From Sarcocystis neurona (Eukaryota; Apicomplexa; Conoidasida; Eucoccidiorida; Sarcocystidae), in the NCBI GenBank assembly GCA_000727475.1, contig KL647314.1, positions 1,332,812 to 1,396,811 on the forward strand: 64,000 nt of DNA. The letters are read 5' to 3'. The translations under genes and the position numbers were made by a program. Below the pieces are notes generated by a model. The model saw only the letters and a program-made list of their open reading frames with translations. It made no database searches and had not been told where the DNA came from. This document shows, one piece after another, positions 34,295 to 47,400 of this stretch; positions within the stretch are counted from its first letter, which is position 1; every line of letters begins with the position of its first letter.

Positions 34295-37200
34295 CTGCAG
34301 AAAAGGAGGTGGACACGAGACACGGCGTGTCTGCTCGAGACGGACGAAGTGCTGCAGCAGAAAGGAGAACTCGGGACGCCGCGTACCTCTCATGAGACCC
34401 CGTCTGACGATTTGCTGCAGCTCGAAGCCTTTGGTCTTGGCGAAGCGTATCGAGTCGCTGTTCAAATTATTCGTATAGAGTCGGATAATGCTGTAGTGCT
34501 GCTGCAGCGCGTAGGCGATGAGCGTGTTCAGCAGCAGCGTCCCGATGTGCTGTCGCCTCTGCGACCGGTCCACCACCAGCCGGACCTGCCCCGGCAGCAA
34601 TGCAGAAATGCGCAGGCCCACCGACACAGCCACGAAAAAGAGCGCGACGTTCTCGAAAAAAGACAGGCGGCCTTCGTCTCGTACGGGCAATAAAAGAGAA
34701 ATCGAGAGTGCGAGGCGGACAGCCCGAACGCAGGGACGCCTACGCGTCATATGTCTCGCGAGACACGGAGACACAGACGTGCAAGGCAGTCGGCACAGAG
34801 ACATGTCTCGTCCACGTGTGTGGTTCATCTACACACCTGCATCTGCGTAATAAATGTCCACTTCTTCTATTTTATCGACACGAACGGAATACCGCGCCTT
34901 GAAGCAAAGGTACGTGTGTGTCTTCATGGGTGGTGCAGCATATCTGCTTCTCCCTCTGCTCTTCTATAGGAGTCCTCCAGAACCCGCGCCGTCTTACACA
35001 GAAAACACATGAAGTAGCCCTGCTGCACAAATTGGCAGGCAGCAGCTCCCTGCGTCACGCGTGGACATGCCGCCGCACGCAAAGACGCCACACCGCTTCC
35101 GCGCACATTCCTACAACCGTGTCGTCCGTCTGTCTACTGCGCCGGCAGCTAACCCGTACATTCGAACTTCACTCCAGAGTGGTATATATGGCCTCGCACC
35201 CCCATATTCGTTAGCATATATATATATATATACACGTTTGTGTGTATATATATTTATGTATATGATTACGCGATCGAACATATATATATACATACATACG
35301 TTTGTGTGTGTATATATATATATAGATATATATAGATAGATACGTCTGCGTGTATATACGTATATATATGTACATATATGTGTGTATATATATAGGAACA
35401 TACATATATACGTTTGGGTGTATATACGTATAGATATATATACACGTTTGGATGAATATATGTATATATATATACACGTTTGGGTGGGTGTTTACATACA
35501 TATACATATGTATGTACACACGTTTGCCTGTACATATATATATGTACGTTTGGGTGTATGTATATATGTGTACGTTTGGGTATGTATGTATATATAATTG
35601 AGAGAGACGTTTGAGGGGAGAGACCTCTGTCTAAGTGTATGGACGAATCCGCATGCGCTGCAGCCTGTCCAGGTGTCTACACACCGGGAGAAAGCTTCTT
35701 CGAGTTGGAAGCAACAAGGTACGAGTATCAAATATGGAGAAAAGTATCGTCGGTGACCAACGAATGTGTGTGAAGGCTGTGCATCACTGCCCGTATATTG
35801 TCAACCGAAGGCGGGCAAAGAAAACGTCCAAAGTCCTCCCTGCAGAGGGACGTCTCGGCCCCCGCAGGAACGGAAGTGCCACAGCAGCAGCAGCAGCGCC
35901 GAAAGTGTCGTCTCCACCAGACCGAGTAGCAGCTCCCACAGCAGCCCCTCGGAGAAGCAGCAGCAGCAGCGCACGGGGAGGATCAACGCGCGGCGGCAAC
36001 AATAGCAGCAGCAAATGGCAGAAGTAGCAAAAAGAAACGGCAGCAGCAAACGGGACCCGCAGCGGCAGCTGCTGCAGACCCCACCACCTGCAGCTCAGAG
36101 GGCGCCAACAGCAGCCGGTAGCGGAGCAGCAGAACCAAATCACCCCTGCGTGCAGCAGCTGTCGGACAGCAGCAGCGATGGTCCGTTGCGTGCGTCCAAT
36201 CGCAGCAACAGCAGCGCCGCCGCAGCACCACACCCGCGATATTGAAGCACCGGCAAAAGCAGCAGACAAGAGAGCCGTACACACCGTATTAGCAGAGCAC
36301 CGTCCACACACGTAGCACTCAGGCTACAGTGGGAACACAAAGCAGCGCACGCGCCCCAGCAGCAGCACCAGCAGCAGCGGCATCTGCAGCAGCACCTGCA
36401 TCTGCAGCAGCACCTGCATCTGCAGCAGCAGCAGAGCAGCAGCGCATGCCCGCGCAGAAGGGCGGGAGAAGACTTACCAGCTGGGCAGTTTTCTTGTCTG
36501 TTTGAAGAGGGGCGAGGCCGATGCAGCCCACGATGCGTCGCTGCAGTAGTCACAACAACAGCGCCAATCCACAGCGACAGCAGCCATAACAACAGCTCGA
36601 GCAGTCGCAGCAGCACCAGCAGCAGAAGGGACAGGGACACCTGCAGCAGCAGCAGCAGACACAGACCACTTGCAGCAGCCGCGACAGAGGAGCCACACCA
36701 GCAAAAACAATCGAAGTACCAGCAGCAGTCCCTGCCGTCAATGCAGCAGCAGCAGCAGGGACCCTCCCCGCATCAGCAGCAGAAACCCAGCAGTAGGGAC
36801 CTCCCCGCAGCAGCATCAGCAGGATTCACGCAGTCTGCTGTTTACCCTTGGCTTGCTGCCGCGTACGTACTCTCTGGCCTACGTACGAGGCACATGTACG
36901 AGCGACGGATGGATGGTGGCGTGCCCACCCCCGGGTCTTGCTAGTGTCAAGAATATTGCTGCTTTACGCATCTCCCCGGTTCACGCCGCTAATATGAACG
37001 CTCCGCCTACCGCTGCAGCAACTCGCGCTGCTGCTACTGTTGCTACTGCCGCTGCAGCTGCTGCTTGAAATTCTGCGGTAGAGTCGGATTCTGCTGCTGC
37101 CGTTGTCGACTCCGTTGCTGCTGCCGTTCCTGACGCCGCTACTGCGGGTCGCGACTCTTGGCGAAACCTGGGCCGCTACCAACACATGGAAACTCTGTTG

Positions 37201-39226
37201 TCGCTTCTGTTAGTAGGAAAACTGCTGCTGCCCTTGATGCTGTTGCCGCAGCTCCTACTGCTGTTGGTGCTGCTGCTGCTGTTGGTGCTCCTGCTGCTGT
37301 TGGTACTGCTGTTGCTGTTGGTGCTGCTGCTGCTGCTTCATTTCTTCCTTGTCGTCCCCGTGCCTCCTGAATGCACGTAAAATTTCTCCACGCTACGCGA
37401 CACTCGTCCGCAGCGTTTTACGCAATCTTCACCAGAACATATATATATATATATATATAGCTTCCACAGTCCGCCACTACAAATATATCTGTTCTCCCTT
37501 CCTTGTCGATCCACCCCTCCCCGTTGCTCTTGTTTTCCTCCTGCCTCCGCGGTGCTGTCGTCTTCATTTTTTGGTCATCCTTCCTGGTCTTCCCGTCCGC
37601 TTTTCTCTTGGCCGATTCCCTCGTGCTGCTGCACTTCTTCTGCACTTCCCCGCTCATCTCCCTGCCTGCTGACTTGTACTGTGGCCCTCTCACCTTGGCG
37701 TGGGGAGATGCTGCGCCGTCGTCTGGCGTGCTGTTGCCGCTGCTGCTGCTGTTGCCCCTCTCCCCGCCGCTGCTGGCAGCTGCTGTCTGCTGCGGCGACG
37801 AGACGCTGCGCTCAAGGCGCTCAGCGACCCAGAAGCCGCTGGCTCTGCTGCGCATGTACGACTGGTAGATGTCGTCAAGATCTGGGCAGTCTCGCTTGAT
37901 GTACAGCTCGAACTCGTAGACTCCCCGCAGCAGCAGATAGATAAAGAAGCAAGCCGCTGAAAGCAGCACTCCACGGATCGGCAAGAAGCAGAGGGAAATG
38001 CAGAAGAGCGCTGCAGCGTCGACGCTGTGGTGGCATATCCAGAAGAAGACAGACGGTAGGGTCAACGAGCGGAAGTGGCGATAGCAGAGTCGCCGGACTG
38101 CTGCTGCGTCCTGTTCTTCGAACGGCCGGACGATCACGTCGTCAAAACACGCCTCCTGGACGTGCTGCTGCGGCCGCCCTGTGCTGCTGCTGCGTCGGCG
38201 GTGGTGGTACCCCGCTGCTGCTGTCCACCCCACACTGCCGCGAGACCGCCCGACTGGTGCACCCACCGGGGAAGCCGACGAAGCAGCGGTAGCCGAGGAC
38301 GCCGGAGGAGGACGAGGAGAAGCAGCAGCAGCAGCGGTTCCTCTCTCTTTTCCGGCGAGGAGGAGCTCTCCCGCCGCGGCAGCTGCGCCGGCACCAGCAG
38401 CAGCTTCGGCAGAAGCAGCAGCAGCAGCAGGCCACGTAGGACGGTGGACCGGAGAGAGAGCGCGCGCAGCATGCGGGCGAGCAGCAGACGTGCAGACGGA
38501 AGAAATGTCGGTGAGCGACGCTTTGCTCACTGCCTTTCCTCTTCTGCTGCTCGACGACGGTGACTTGCCTACTTTTCTCCTGCTGCTTCCTCCCTTCCTC
38601 TCCTCTTTATCAATATCTTCTTCCAGCACAGCGGCTTCAACAGACGGCCGCCGCCAAGCACCTGCTGCGGCTGCGGCTGCAACCGCGTGACCGTCCTTGC
38701 TGCTAGAAGAGGCCGGGGATACGGGAAAAGAAGCGGACGCGTCACGAGCAACACTTTTCTTCCGCCAGCGGAGAGACCCTCGTCCTTCGAGCTGCTCCAG
38801 GAACAGCTTCTGCTCCTCTTGTTGCTGCTGCTCGAGCGCGTTCTGCAAAGAAGCAGCTTCCCCGCGCGGCGGCGGCAGGTGTTGCTGCTGCAGCTGCCGC
38901 TCCTGCTGCTGCTGCACTGCAGCAGCGACTGCTGCTGCCGCAGCTGCTGCACGTCCGTCGTCCATTCCCCCGCTGCCCTCTACGCTGCTGTGGCCTTCCT
39001 CCTGCAATTTCTCCTCCTCTTCCGTAGAAGAGTTCTCCGAGAGACTCAGCGACGAGTCCACCGACTTCGACACAGACCTCTCCATCATCTTTTTGTCTCC
39101 TCCCGAGCTGTCGCGGGTCTCTTCTTCCTGTCGCGTCTCGTCTCCGTCTTCCTGCGTCGCCTCTGCCCCTCTTCTCCTTCGCCCGGCAATGCGCTGCTTC
39201 TCCTCGTCTACCACGCCGTCTACCAT
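34233..39226 (-). CDS. NAT8/camello-like membrane N-acetyltransferase, GNAT fold (gene level)
   Basis: Four exons (39226-37694, 36540-36478, 34585-34387, 34294-34233) join in consistent phases to a 618-residue protein. Residues 1-360 are Glu/Ser/Ala/Gln-rich and probably disordered. From residue 364, VIVRPFEEQDAAAVRRL opens the GNAT fold. A hydrophobic stretch (about 385-438) is where NAT8 proteins insert into the ER membrane. YQSYMRSRASGFWVAE matches the NAT8 signature 'SYLSVRGSGFWVAE'. After a Ser/Gly insertion come RRIVGCIGLAPLQ, the acetyl-CoA motif A (VRLVVDRSQRRQHIGTLLLN) and KTKGFELQQ. NAT8 enzymes acetylate Lys side chains or Cys conjugates in the ER; the substrate here is unknown. 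The start is the first ATG in a long open frame preceded by in-frame stops. Confidence 0.85.
34387..34585 (-). CDS. NAT8-like exon 3, acetyl-CoA binding motif
   Basis: Phase 0 in, phase 1 out (GTACGC donor). Encodes VRLVVDRSQRRQHIGTLLLN, the 'V-x-x-x-x-R-x-x-G-I-G' acetyl-CoA loop with QRRQHIG, then IIRLYTNNLNSDSIRFAKTK and GFELQQIVRRGLMR, which correspond to GNAT motif B. Confidence 0.88.
34586..36477 (-). other. NAT8-like intron 2
   Basis: Transcript-sense CUG arrays at about 36450-35880, then the dispersed ACGTTTGGGTG repeat cluster (35225-35612), then mixed sequence to the acceptor GGGGCAG. Confidence 0.7.
35225..35612 (+). repeat. Dispersed ACGTTTGGGTGTATATA motif, about 10 copies
   Basis: Copies at about 35232, 35298, 35341, 35408, 35444, 35476, 35520, 35547, 35573 and 35607, spaced 26-66 bases with AT/TG filler. 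Some are exact (ACGTTTGGGTGTAT), others diverged. Confidence 0.8.
36478..36540 (-). CDS. NAT8-like exon 2 (63 bases)
   Basis: 21 codons, RRIVGCIGLAPLQTDKKTAQ-L, phase 0 at both ends, with CTGCAG acceptor and GTAAGT donor. It matches the NAT8 strand 'G-Q-V-V-G-M-V' that follows GFWVAE. Confidence 0.88.
36541..37693 (-). other. NAT8-like intron 1
   Basis: In transcript sense, CAG arrays occupy about 37370-37010 toward the donor side, and CUG arrays occupy about 36830-36545 against the acceptor CTGCAG. Confidence 0.75.
37694..39226 (-). CDS. NAT8-like exon 1
   Basis: 511 codons from ATG at 39226 to a phase 0 GTGAGA donor (37693-37688). Contains the disordered N-terminal part, the IRP-type opening strand, the membrane segment and SGFWVAE. 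Ends in Ser/Gly/Ala repeats that split the beta strands of the fold. Confidence 0.85.
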
Positions 39227-42200
39227 TGCCGGGCTCCTGCTGCGCGCACGCGTGGCCAGTATATGCCGACTGCTGCTGCTTCTGCTCCTGCTCTGTCGCT
39301 CCTTCGACTCTTCTTCGGGCTACTGCTGCTGCTGCTCCTGCGGTTCTTCAGTCTGCCGCAGCTGCTGCTGTTACTTCATTTGTGCAGCGACTGTCGCTGC
39401 GGCAGCACCCTCCGGACGTCGCGCGCCGTCAAACGCCAGCAACGGCAGCTGCACCACCACCCGCCAACGCGGCCGCAGCCCGGAGGCAGCAAAACAAGTT
39501 CGACGACCTCCCCCCTAAGTAGCCCGACGTCAACGCTATACATATATCACGGATGCCAATAAATCCACATACACATATACGTATACATACATATATCTAT
39601 GCACACACACGCTGTTGTATCGCCTCGGACGAACACTCTCATTATTCGCCTGGGCATCTCACAGAGAGTCTATAGTCAGCTGCATACATTTCTTGTACAC
39701 CCACCATTTCTCATATATATATATATACACACCTTCACACAGAAGCGGTGGCGAGAGAAGGTACCAGTCTCGCTCTTGCTTGGTCTCGAACCTGCGCTGC
39801 TGTTCCTCGACTTCCTTTTCCGCAGGAGATGACAACGCTTTTCGACGTGCACGCACACAGCACGTTGGTGGACGGGTTTTCCTCGGCATACAGAGACTAG
39901 AAGCATCCGCGCATTGCATCTACGTATTAAATATATGCGTCTATACTCTGTGTGCCCCCCACCGTGTTGCACCTGCCCCTAGGACTCGTTACGGGCATAT
40001 ACACATGTATTTGCAGACGTGCCTAGGTCGATATGCAACTTAGAGAGATGCGCGTGGATCGATGATGCATGCACACAGGCATTTTCATGAAGTCCCCGGG
40101 CGTATGCCCTGCGCGATGTCCGCTTCATATCAACGCCGTAGAACTGCTCTTCATAACATACGCCAAGAAACATATATAGACACGTACACAAGCATATTTT
40201 CAATACATTTCATGTGCTTGGCCTAGATCTGACTCCACCTTGCGTACATCGTATGTACATATATATGTACTTCTTTTGTATATATACACATATACGGCAG
40301 CCTACAGTCAATCAGACCCTGCGTACATACACGTGCATGTATATATAGTGTTACGCATGTTTTTACCATATATGTATATATACACGTATGTATATACTGA
40401 ATTCTTCAATACATCACACGTGCGTAACCTAGATCTAATTACCCACTACATACATACACAGATGTATATATATGCGTTTGTTTACTATTTACATGTATGC
40501 ACTTTTCCACTACATAGCACGTCCTTGGCCTGGATCTAAGTACACACTATACACATACATATATATATGTGTATGTATGCATATGTTTACTATTAATATA
40601 TGCACTTTTATACCACATAACACGTGCTTAGGCTAGAACTAATTACGCACTCTGTAGAGCTGTGCCAGCGTGAACGCTCGTACGACTTCCACAGCCGTGT
40701 ACAGAGTCGTGGGGTGGATCCACGAGGTGTGCGCAGCATGCAGGCCAATGTACGCGGAGAGACAGCGACTTCTTGGAGGGCGTCGTCGGAGCGACTTGTC
40801 GTCAAAAATAATTTTCTTGTTCGAGATGGCAAGTGAAGAAGAAAGCAGCACAGCAGCAGACAAGAAGCGCATGTGCACGGCACTCTCCCAGACCCCGAAG
40901 ATATGTCCCCTCGACTTTTTGCCAGTCAATAGGCCACGTCAGGCTGTATTGCTCGAGGCGTCTCTGTTCGATACTCCAGCAGCTTTTGTAGAATCAGGAC
41001 GCAACTGCATTACGTGGCACGTGCCATGCAGGGGAGGCATCCACAGGTTCATATCCACACATCCCTATATAATACAGATATGCGTGTGTGTGTGTGTGTG
41101 TGTGTATTACCTCCACTTGTTGTAAACAGGTACATATGCACGTCTGTAGCGATGCATAAATATGTAGATAGATAGATATGTATGTGTGCAGTACCTAGAG
41201 AGGAGACGCACCCACAGCTCCATAGACACACACCTGTCCCTGTACACATAGACATGTCTATGGGAATTGTCTAGATTTGTGCACAAGTCCGTATACACAC
41301 GCGTTCCCATACACACGCGTTAGCTAGACTTGTCGAGGGGTGACTGCTGAGAAGTACCGGAAGGCAGATGATGCGGAGAAATGTGTGCAGCTTCCTACAA
41401 GACAGCTGCTGAGTATGACACTTACGCACACCAGCAGGTCCGATTCGTCTTTACAAGCGAGTCTACATATATATGGTCGTTTTGCTTGCACATATCAACA
41501 CACGCTGTATACAGCAGCAGGACACACGCAGAGAAATGCTGCGCGCGTAATGGTAACAGAATTCTACGTTGCATTGAAGAACAACGAAGCAGCGCCGCCA
41601 AAAAACGGGGCATCTCTCCGTCGAGAAAGTCCCTACTTACAAAATTGTGCTCGGTAGCTAGCCTTGTACCACAAGCCTGTGTCTCTGTCTATACATTGGA
41701 GTGCACATACGCACGCACTTTTACATGTATTCGCGTATCTACATATACACGGACACATCGCAGCACAGAGGTCATCACAGAATACATGGAGAGAGGCCAA
41801 CAAACACGCACAGAGAACAAGTATCCGTATTAGGTTAGCGTGTTTGTAGGCTCGGCATAGAAATATTTATATATGGATGGATGTTCACTGGCCCGCTGCG
41901 GAATAATTGATGCCCGCGACGCCGTGTGTAGAAGTATGTATACATTGCATGTATGCGTACACGTCGTTTTGTTAGTTTTTCCGGCGAAGTCGGGAGGCGG
42001 CAAGAAAAAGAAGACAATACGCTGCGAGAAGACGAAGTAGACAGGTGGAAGAAATCGGAACGGGTAGGAAGACTGAAACGACGGACAGGGGAAAGTGAGG
42101 AGGACGGGAGAAGGAGGGACGACCGGAAGGATTCAGAGAAGACGGAACTAAACGAGGGAAAACGCGGACGCGAGCAGAAAAAGGGGAGCTAACACACGAG

Positions 42201-42400
42201 AAAATGGCGAAGAGAATATCAAAAAAGAAAAGCACGCGACGGGCCGCCTGATTCGGAGATCTGCCGAAGATGGAACCAAGTTGCTTTTGACAAACGACAA
42301 GTGGTACACGGATATCAATGTCAGTCGTCAGCGGGCAAGCACCTCCTCTTCTTCGTCCTCTCTTACAAAATTAATTATACTTAAAAAAAGGTGAGCTACA
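39227..42400. other. Upstream of the acetyltransferase; repeats and unassigned sequence
   Basis: Bases 39227-39520 are CTG-rich and may be 5' UTR or promoter of the minus-strand acetyltransferase. Then come AT repeats, the ~102-base tandem (40190-40660), and a less repetitive stretch (40640-41050) open on both strands (minus ORF ending ...TTLYTAVEVVRAFTLAQLYRV at 40639-40929) without recognisable family. Purine-rich sequence is at 41990-42240. Confidence 0.45.
40190..40660 (+). repeat. ~102-base degenerate tandem repeat, 4-5 copies
   Basis: The core CACGTGCTTGGCCTAGATCT recurs at about 40223, 40429, 40530 and 40633 (core start positions), with a weaker copy near 40326. AT/TACGTA filler separates the cores. 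Confidence 0.8.
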
Positions 42401-44450
42401 GAAGAGGAAAGATTGCGAAGGGAACGATCAGCAGCGCTGTTACGGTGTCAGCAGGAACTACGCTGTAGGACGCAGGCAAGGACAGCAACAACACGAGGAA
42501 GTTCGCCGCATCACCGAGGAGCAGTTGGACCCAGCACCACGCCTGGGCTCGCATTTCAGCAGAAAGGGCAAAGCATCAGCAGCAGGAGCTGCTGTAGCAC
42601 GCTAGCCCTCCCCAAAAAAGCGAGTAACAGCAGCAACAGCACAGCAGCTGTCCTCAAGAGCCACGCAGGTATAGCAGCAGTAGCCGCACAGGGGGGGCTA
42701 CGACCAGCACTAGCATGCAGGCTACCGGATGCCGCAGCAACGTAATCGCTCGCAGCAGGGGCGTCCGGCATCAACATCACGAGGTACAGCGCAGCAGCAG
42801 AAGCAGGAGGACGAGAATGTGAACAGAAATAGTAGCAGCAACACCGGCGACAGAATCCGGACCGCAAGGTGTTCCGTCACACTGCTGCAGCAGCTGCCGC
42901 TGCACAAGAAGCATCAGCAGCTGGCCACAAGAGGAGCACCAGGTAGGGTCGACAAAGAGCAGCAGCAAGGTTTCCTGAGGAGGGGTGACAGACTGCTACG
43001 AGTGTTGGCGAGCGGCGGGATGAGGCAACACGCGGCAGTGAAAAGCAACAGCAGGGTAGACGCAGCAACGCAAGTGAGCAGAAGAGCCGCATTGGGCGAG
43101 AGAGAGGTGGCCGCAGCAAGAGGAGGCGTCTTGCAGCAGGGCGGAAGAGAGTCAAGGTTGGACAGTAGGGTAATTGCAGGGCCCAGAGAGAAGTGCTGGA
43201 GTGGTAGGCGTTGCTCCTCGACAGTGGAGAGATGCAGGTGGGCAGCGGCAAAAGCAGCGGCGGAAGTAGCAGCGGCCGCAACACAGCACAGGCGTACCAC
43301 ACCGTAGTAGCGAAGAGAACTTGCCGCATCCGTGATGAGCTGGTGATATTGTCGGATGCGTCCACGGGCTCTAATGCTTCTACGAAGAACTGCAGTTGCT
43401 GAGAGCGACCGCAGTAGCAGAAGCAGCAGCAGTAACGGCACACGCAGGAGTAGAATTAACAACTGCAGCGCTAACATCAGCAGCTGCACGAGCAACAGAG
43501 ACCTCCCCTTCCACAACAGCGAGGGTGAAGCAGCATGGAGCGGGACCGCTGGTGTTATTGTTACTAGTTCCAAGTCCTCAGCTGCTGTCAGTGGCGCTGG
43601 TGCTAGTGCGTTTGAAGTGCTGCTGCGTGTGAGGTTCTTCCGGCACTTCAGCTGTTGCCGCATGAACCGGAGGTGGGCATAAACCAGGAGGTATGAGGAA
43701 ACAACAGGAGTGCGTTGTCAGAGAGTGGACCAGATAAGCCAGAAGGCCAACAGTAGAACACTCTGAAGGGGGTGCTCGGGCCATGACGAAGCGAAGCATT
43801 AACAGTAGACATGGCAACTGCCGGAAGAAGAAGGATTACCGTTTCACCGTGCAGTTAATGTTGAGTAGCCGACGCGGTGGACGCCGCGCGAAAACTGCTC
43901 TTGATTACTTGGTTGCGGCGACTGGTGAAGCTACTTCTGTGGTGCTACTGCCGATGAGCCTTGTGCTGTTGCTGCTCTCCATGCGGTCGCGTGGTACGTT
44001 CCGACTTTGGGATGAGTGCTGCGGTGGAGCAGATGGGTTGTCTTGCACCTCTGCTAACAATGTGGAAGCCCCATGGAACCACACAACAGCAGCAGTAGCA
44101 GCAGCAGCAGGAGTCACGCAGCACCGGCAGGGACTACGTAGCAGCAGCAGCAGCATTCTCGCAGTGGGAGGAGTCCAGGTTGCGTGTAGCATACTGCACG
44201 CGGTCGTGCAGCAGAAAAATCTGCTGCAGCAGGAGGAGCCCTAACCTGGAAAAAGCAAGAGTTACGCCAGCGGTCGCACTATATGTGATACAGAGTGACA
44301 CAATAGCAGCAACAGCCGCACGTATAAAGCAGAAGTGGCGGTTTTTCACGTGCAGCACCACACCGGCAGCAACAGCAGTAGCAGTAGGAAGGAAAAGAGA
44401 GACAATTGTCCAGCAGCAGCAGCAGCAAGAACGAAGCATGGCGTAGAGCC
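42401..44450 (+). other. GCA/CAG-rich block with unassigned open frames
   Basis: Sense-strand CAG/GCA triplets keep several frames open on both strands (plus 42729-43307, 192 codons; plus 43783-44244; minus 42914-43663). None carries a recognisable domain. The less biased part MTKRSINSRHGNCRKKKDYR at 43783 is the best coding candidate. It could be exonic sequence of an unrecognised plus-strand gene or untranslated repeat. Confidence 0.3.
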
Positions 44451-47400
44451 TGTGGTCGTGTTGAGAAGCTGCAGCAGGGAAGGTACCATCAAGAGGCGCT
44501 AGATGTGCGCTAGATTCCAGACATCCTCGTCTCGGTATTCAAAATCGTCGAAATTTCCCAGCACTAGTATTTAGCTAGGCAACTTAGATCAAACCTTGTT
44601 TCCTGCCCGTTCGCCCGACCCCCATCTACGTGGCGCTTCCTTCAAAGTCTGCTTTTCTTCTCTCTCCTGCTTTGAGAACTTACCCAAATGTGCTCGTCCA
44701 TACGGAAAGGAGATCCCCACTCCTCTTCGTCCTCCCGGGTTTTCTGTGTGTAGAACCGTGCTCATGCCCGTCCTTACCAGAAAACAGTCCCACTGTGTAG
44801 TTGACTGTGTCATCATCTTTGTCTTCTGGAGGTATCTGAGCAGCGTGAAGCCCGGTCCAGCACATGCGGACGCACATGCTCGCACGCGTGTGTCGGCACG
44901 TGCCGCAGGAAGCGGCAGCTTATATTCATATATATATATATATATGCGTAAGCCGAAATGCGTATCTATTCCTGTAGGGGTACGCAACTCCATAAATTTG
45001 CACCGTGTCGCGTGTAAAGCAGCGACTTCACTTGTTTGTACACATGTAGAGTTGTCGATGTCCATGTCAACGCAGAAAAGCTCTCCTCTGTTCACCGAGG
45101 CGGACTTTTCAGGATTAGGAGGTGTTTATATATCGTAAAGTCTGCTGTATTCCAATTTTCAACAACCCGAACACACGTGTGTGCGTGGGTATATCTGCAA
45201 CTTGGAAAGGCTAAGAATCGCCACCCTCTCACCTTGTCTCCTCCTCTGCATGGCTGCTGCCATCCGGGTGAGTCACGGGCATATCCGCATAATTTCTGCG
45301 TACATGTATGGGTATAAGAACTAGTGAGTGATAGCATGCTACGTACCAAAAATATTGGCAGCCTCTACACGCAATATCCGCCTGTTCATTTGGACCACTT
45401 TGTTTACAGTATATACGTACACGTGTGCGTACCTACGTAGTTGCACACCACAGCTATCACGTCCTGCTGCTGCTACTGCTGCTGCGGTCCACGGCTGTCA
45501 CTTCCTACTGCTGCCGCTGATGCCGCCTTGTAGATAAGAGCCTCAAGGATGTGTCACTTCCCTTTCGACAGCCTATTTTGTGTTTATGTAGCTTGTGCTT
45601 CTGTCCTCTGCGGAGATACTTACAGGTGAACCTGCACGCGGGTGCTGCTCAGCAGATGAAGGACGCTGCTGCGAAGTCGGCGCTTCGTGCGGCGGTTGCC
45701 TCTGAATGTTTTACTTCCCAAGTATTTCCAATGCTGCAACTTTTTCACCTTCGTTATCGTTGTTCCCTGCTTCTCCGACCACTAGTGTAATGGCACCTGT
45801 ACCTTAAGGCGTTGCTGAAGCAGGGGTAAGTCCAGCATCAGCAGCACCACCAGCACGAACGGCACTAGCGTCGTCAGCGGCAACAACAGCAGCGAGAGGA
45901 ACGACAGCAACGAACTGCAGCGGCAAGGACTGCAGCAGCAGCAACAGCAGCAGAGAAGGGCTCCAACCGCGGGAGAGCGGGATTGTAACAACAGCCGGAG
46001 CTTCAAAAGAGTAGACGTCGAACGGGAAGCGTCAAACAGACATACGCTGAGTTGATAGCCCCAGCCGTGTGTGAACAGCGGCAGACACATCGAAGTTCCT
46101 ACGTATATATATATGTATACATACATATGTACGTATATGCATATATTTGTATAGCCACTACATTCGTGAGACTCTATCCTCAACCACAGCCTTACAAGTA
46201 TATCTGTAATCTAAATACACACGGAATATATATATCTGTGAATACGTGTACATACACATATATGAATACATACAGAAAATACGTCTATACACATACATAC
46301 ACGTATATACATACATGCAGGAATTAGATACGTGTATGCACATACACATACCTATATATATACATACAGAGAATTAATGGGTCCATACACATATGTACAA
46401 GTAGCTCATTGAATACAGAGGAATGATACGTGTACACACTTCCACACACGTATATAGATATATGCAGGAATTAGATACGTGTATGCACATACACGTACCT
46501 ATATATATACATACAGAGAATGAATGGGTCCATACACATATGTACAAGTAGCTCATTGAATACAGAGGAATGATACGTGTACACACTTCCACACACGTAT
46601 ATAGATATATGCAGAAAACACGAACGTGTCCACACACCCATACACAGATATAAATACATAGAGAAGACAGATGCGTGCATACGCATACATGTGGATACGT
46701 AGAGGAAATACGGGTACGTGTATACACATACGTACACGTGTGTAAGCACAGTGAGAAAATAGACACGTGTATACACGTACCTACACATATATTTCTACAC
46801 TAAGAAAATACATACGTGTACACCCGTACACACACGTCTATGCGTATGTGAAGTCAGTACACCCGTTCAAACTACTGTGCGTATGTGTGTGCAGAGCTGA
46901 ACATACCTTGACGCCTTCTCTGCGCATACGCCTTTGATTGCGCGTAGACTTGAAGATCTGCGTGTCTCTCTCGCTGTAGAAAATTCCTTGTCTCTCCCGA
47001 CTTGTTCAAATTGTCATTACACTCACGCTTAGAGCGGTTCCTACTGGGCCGGCGCCTAGCCGTGCCCGCGCGCACCCGACTCGCATGCTACTATTACACT
47101 ACTACAGCGCGTCGCAGCTTCACGGTTTGACGGAGAGAGAACGACTAATGCCAGAATCTGCTTCGGGAGTGGTTCCGCCCCTATTTTCTTCTCTCCGTTA
47201 GAGGGGAAATTGTTGGGCGTTTGCGTTTTTCCGGAGCTGGGGGCAGTCCCTTGCCAGATGTAAGAGCGGCGTGTCGGTTTTCGCTTCGCCGTGTGTGCAT
47301 CACACAGAGACGGTAGTTACCTCCTCTACCCGGGTGTAGCGGAGAAGAAGAGGCTCGGAAGTTATGTCCCAACTGAGAAAGTATATTTGTTCGGGAGCAG

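Noticed and set aside
34178..34386. Unspliced C-terminus of the acetyltransferase running past 34387
   Set aside because: A GTACGC donor and a TTTTCTGCAG acceptor with matching phase give a better ending (LYYLFLYF); the read-through tail has no resemblance to the family.
42914..43663. 249-codon minus-strand Leu-rich ORF resembling a membrane protein
   Set aside because: Leu runs come from CTG triplets opposite CAG arrays; no break-free hydrophobic helix pattern apart from the repeat.
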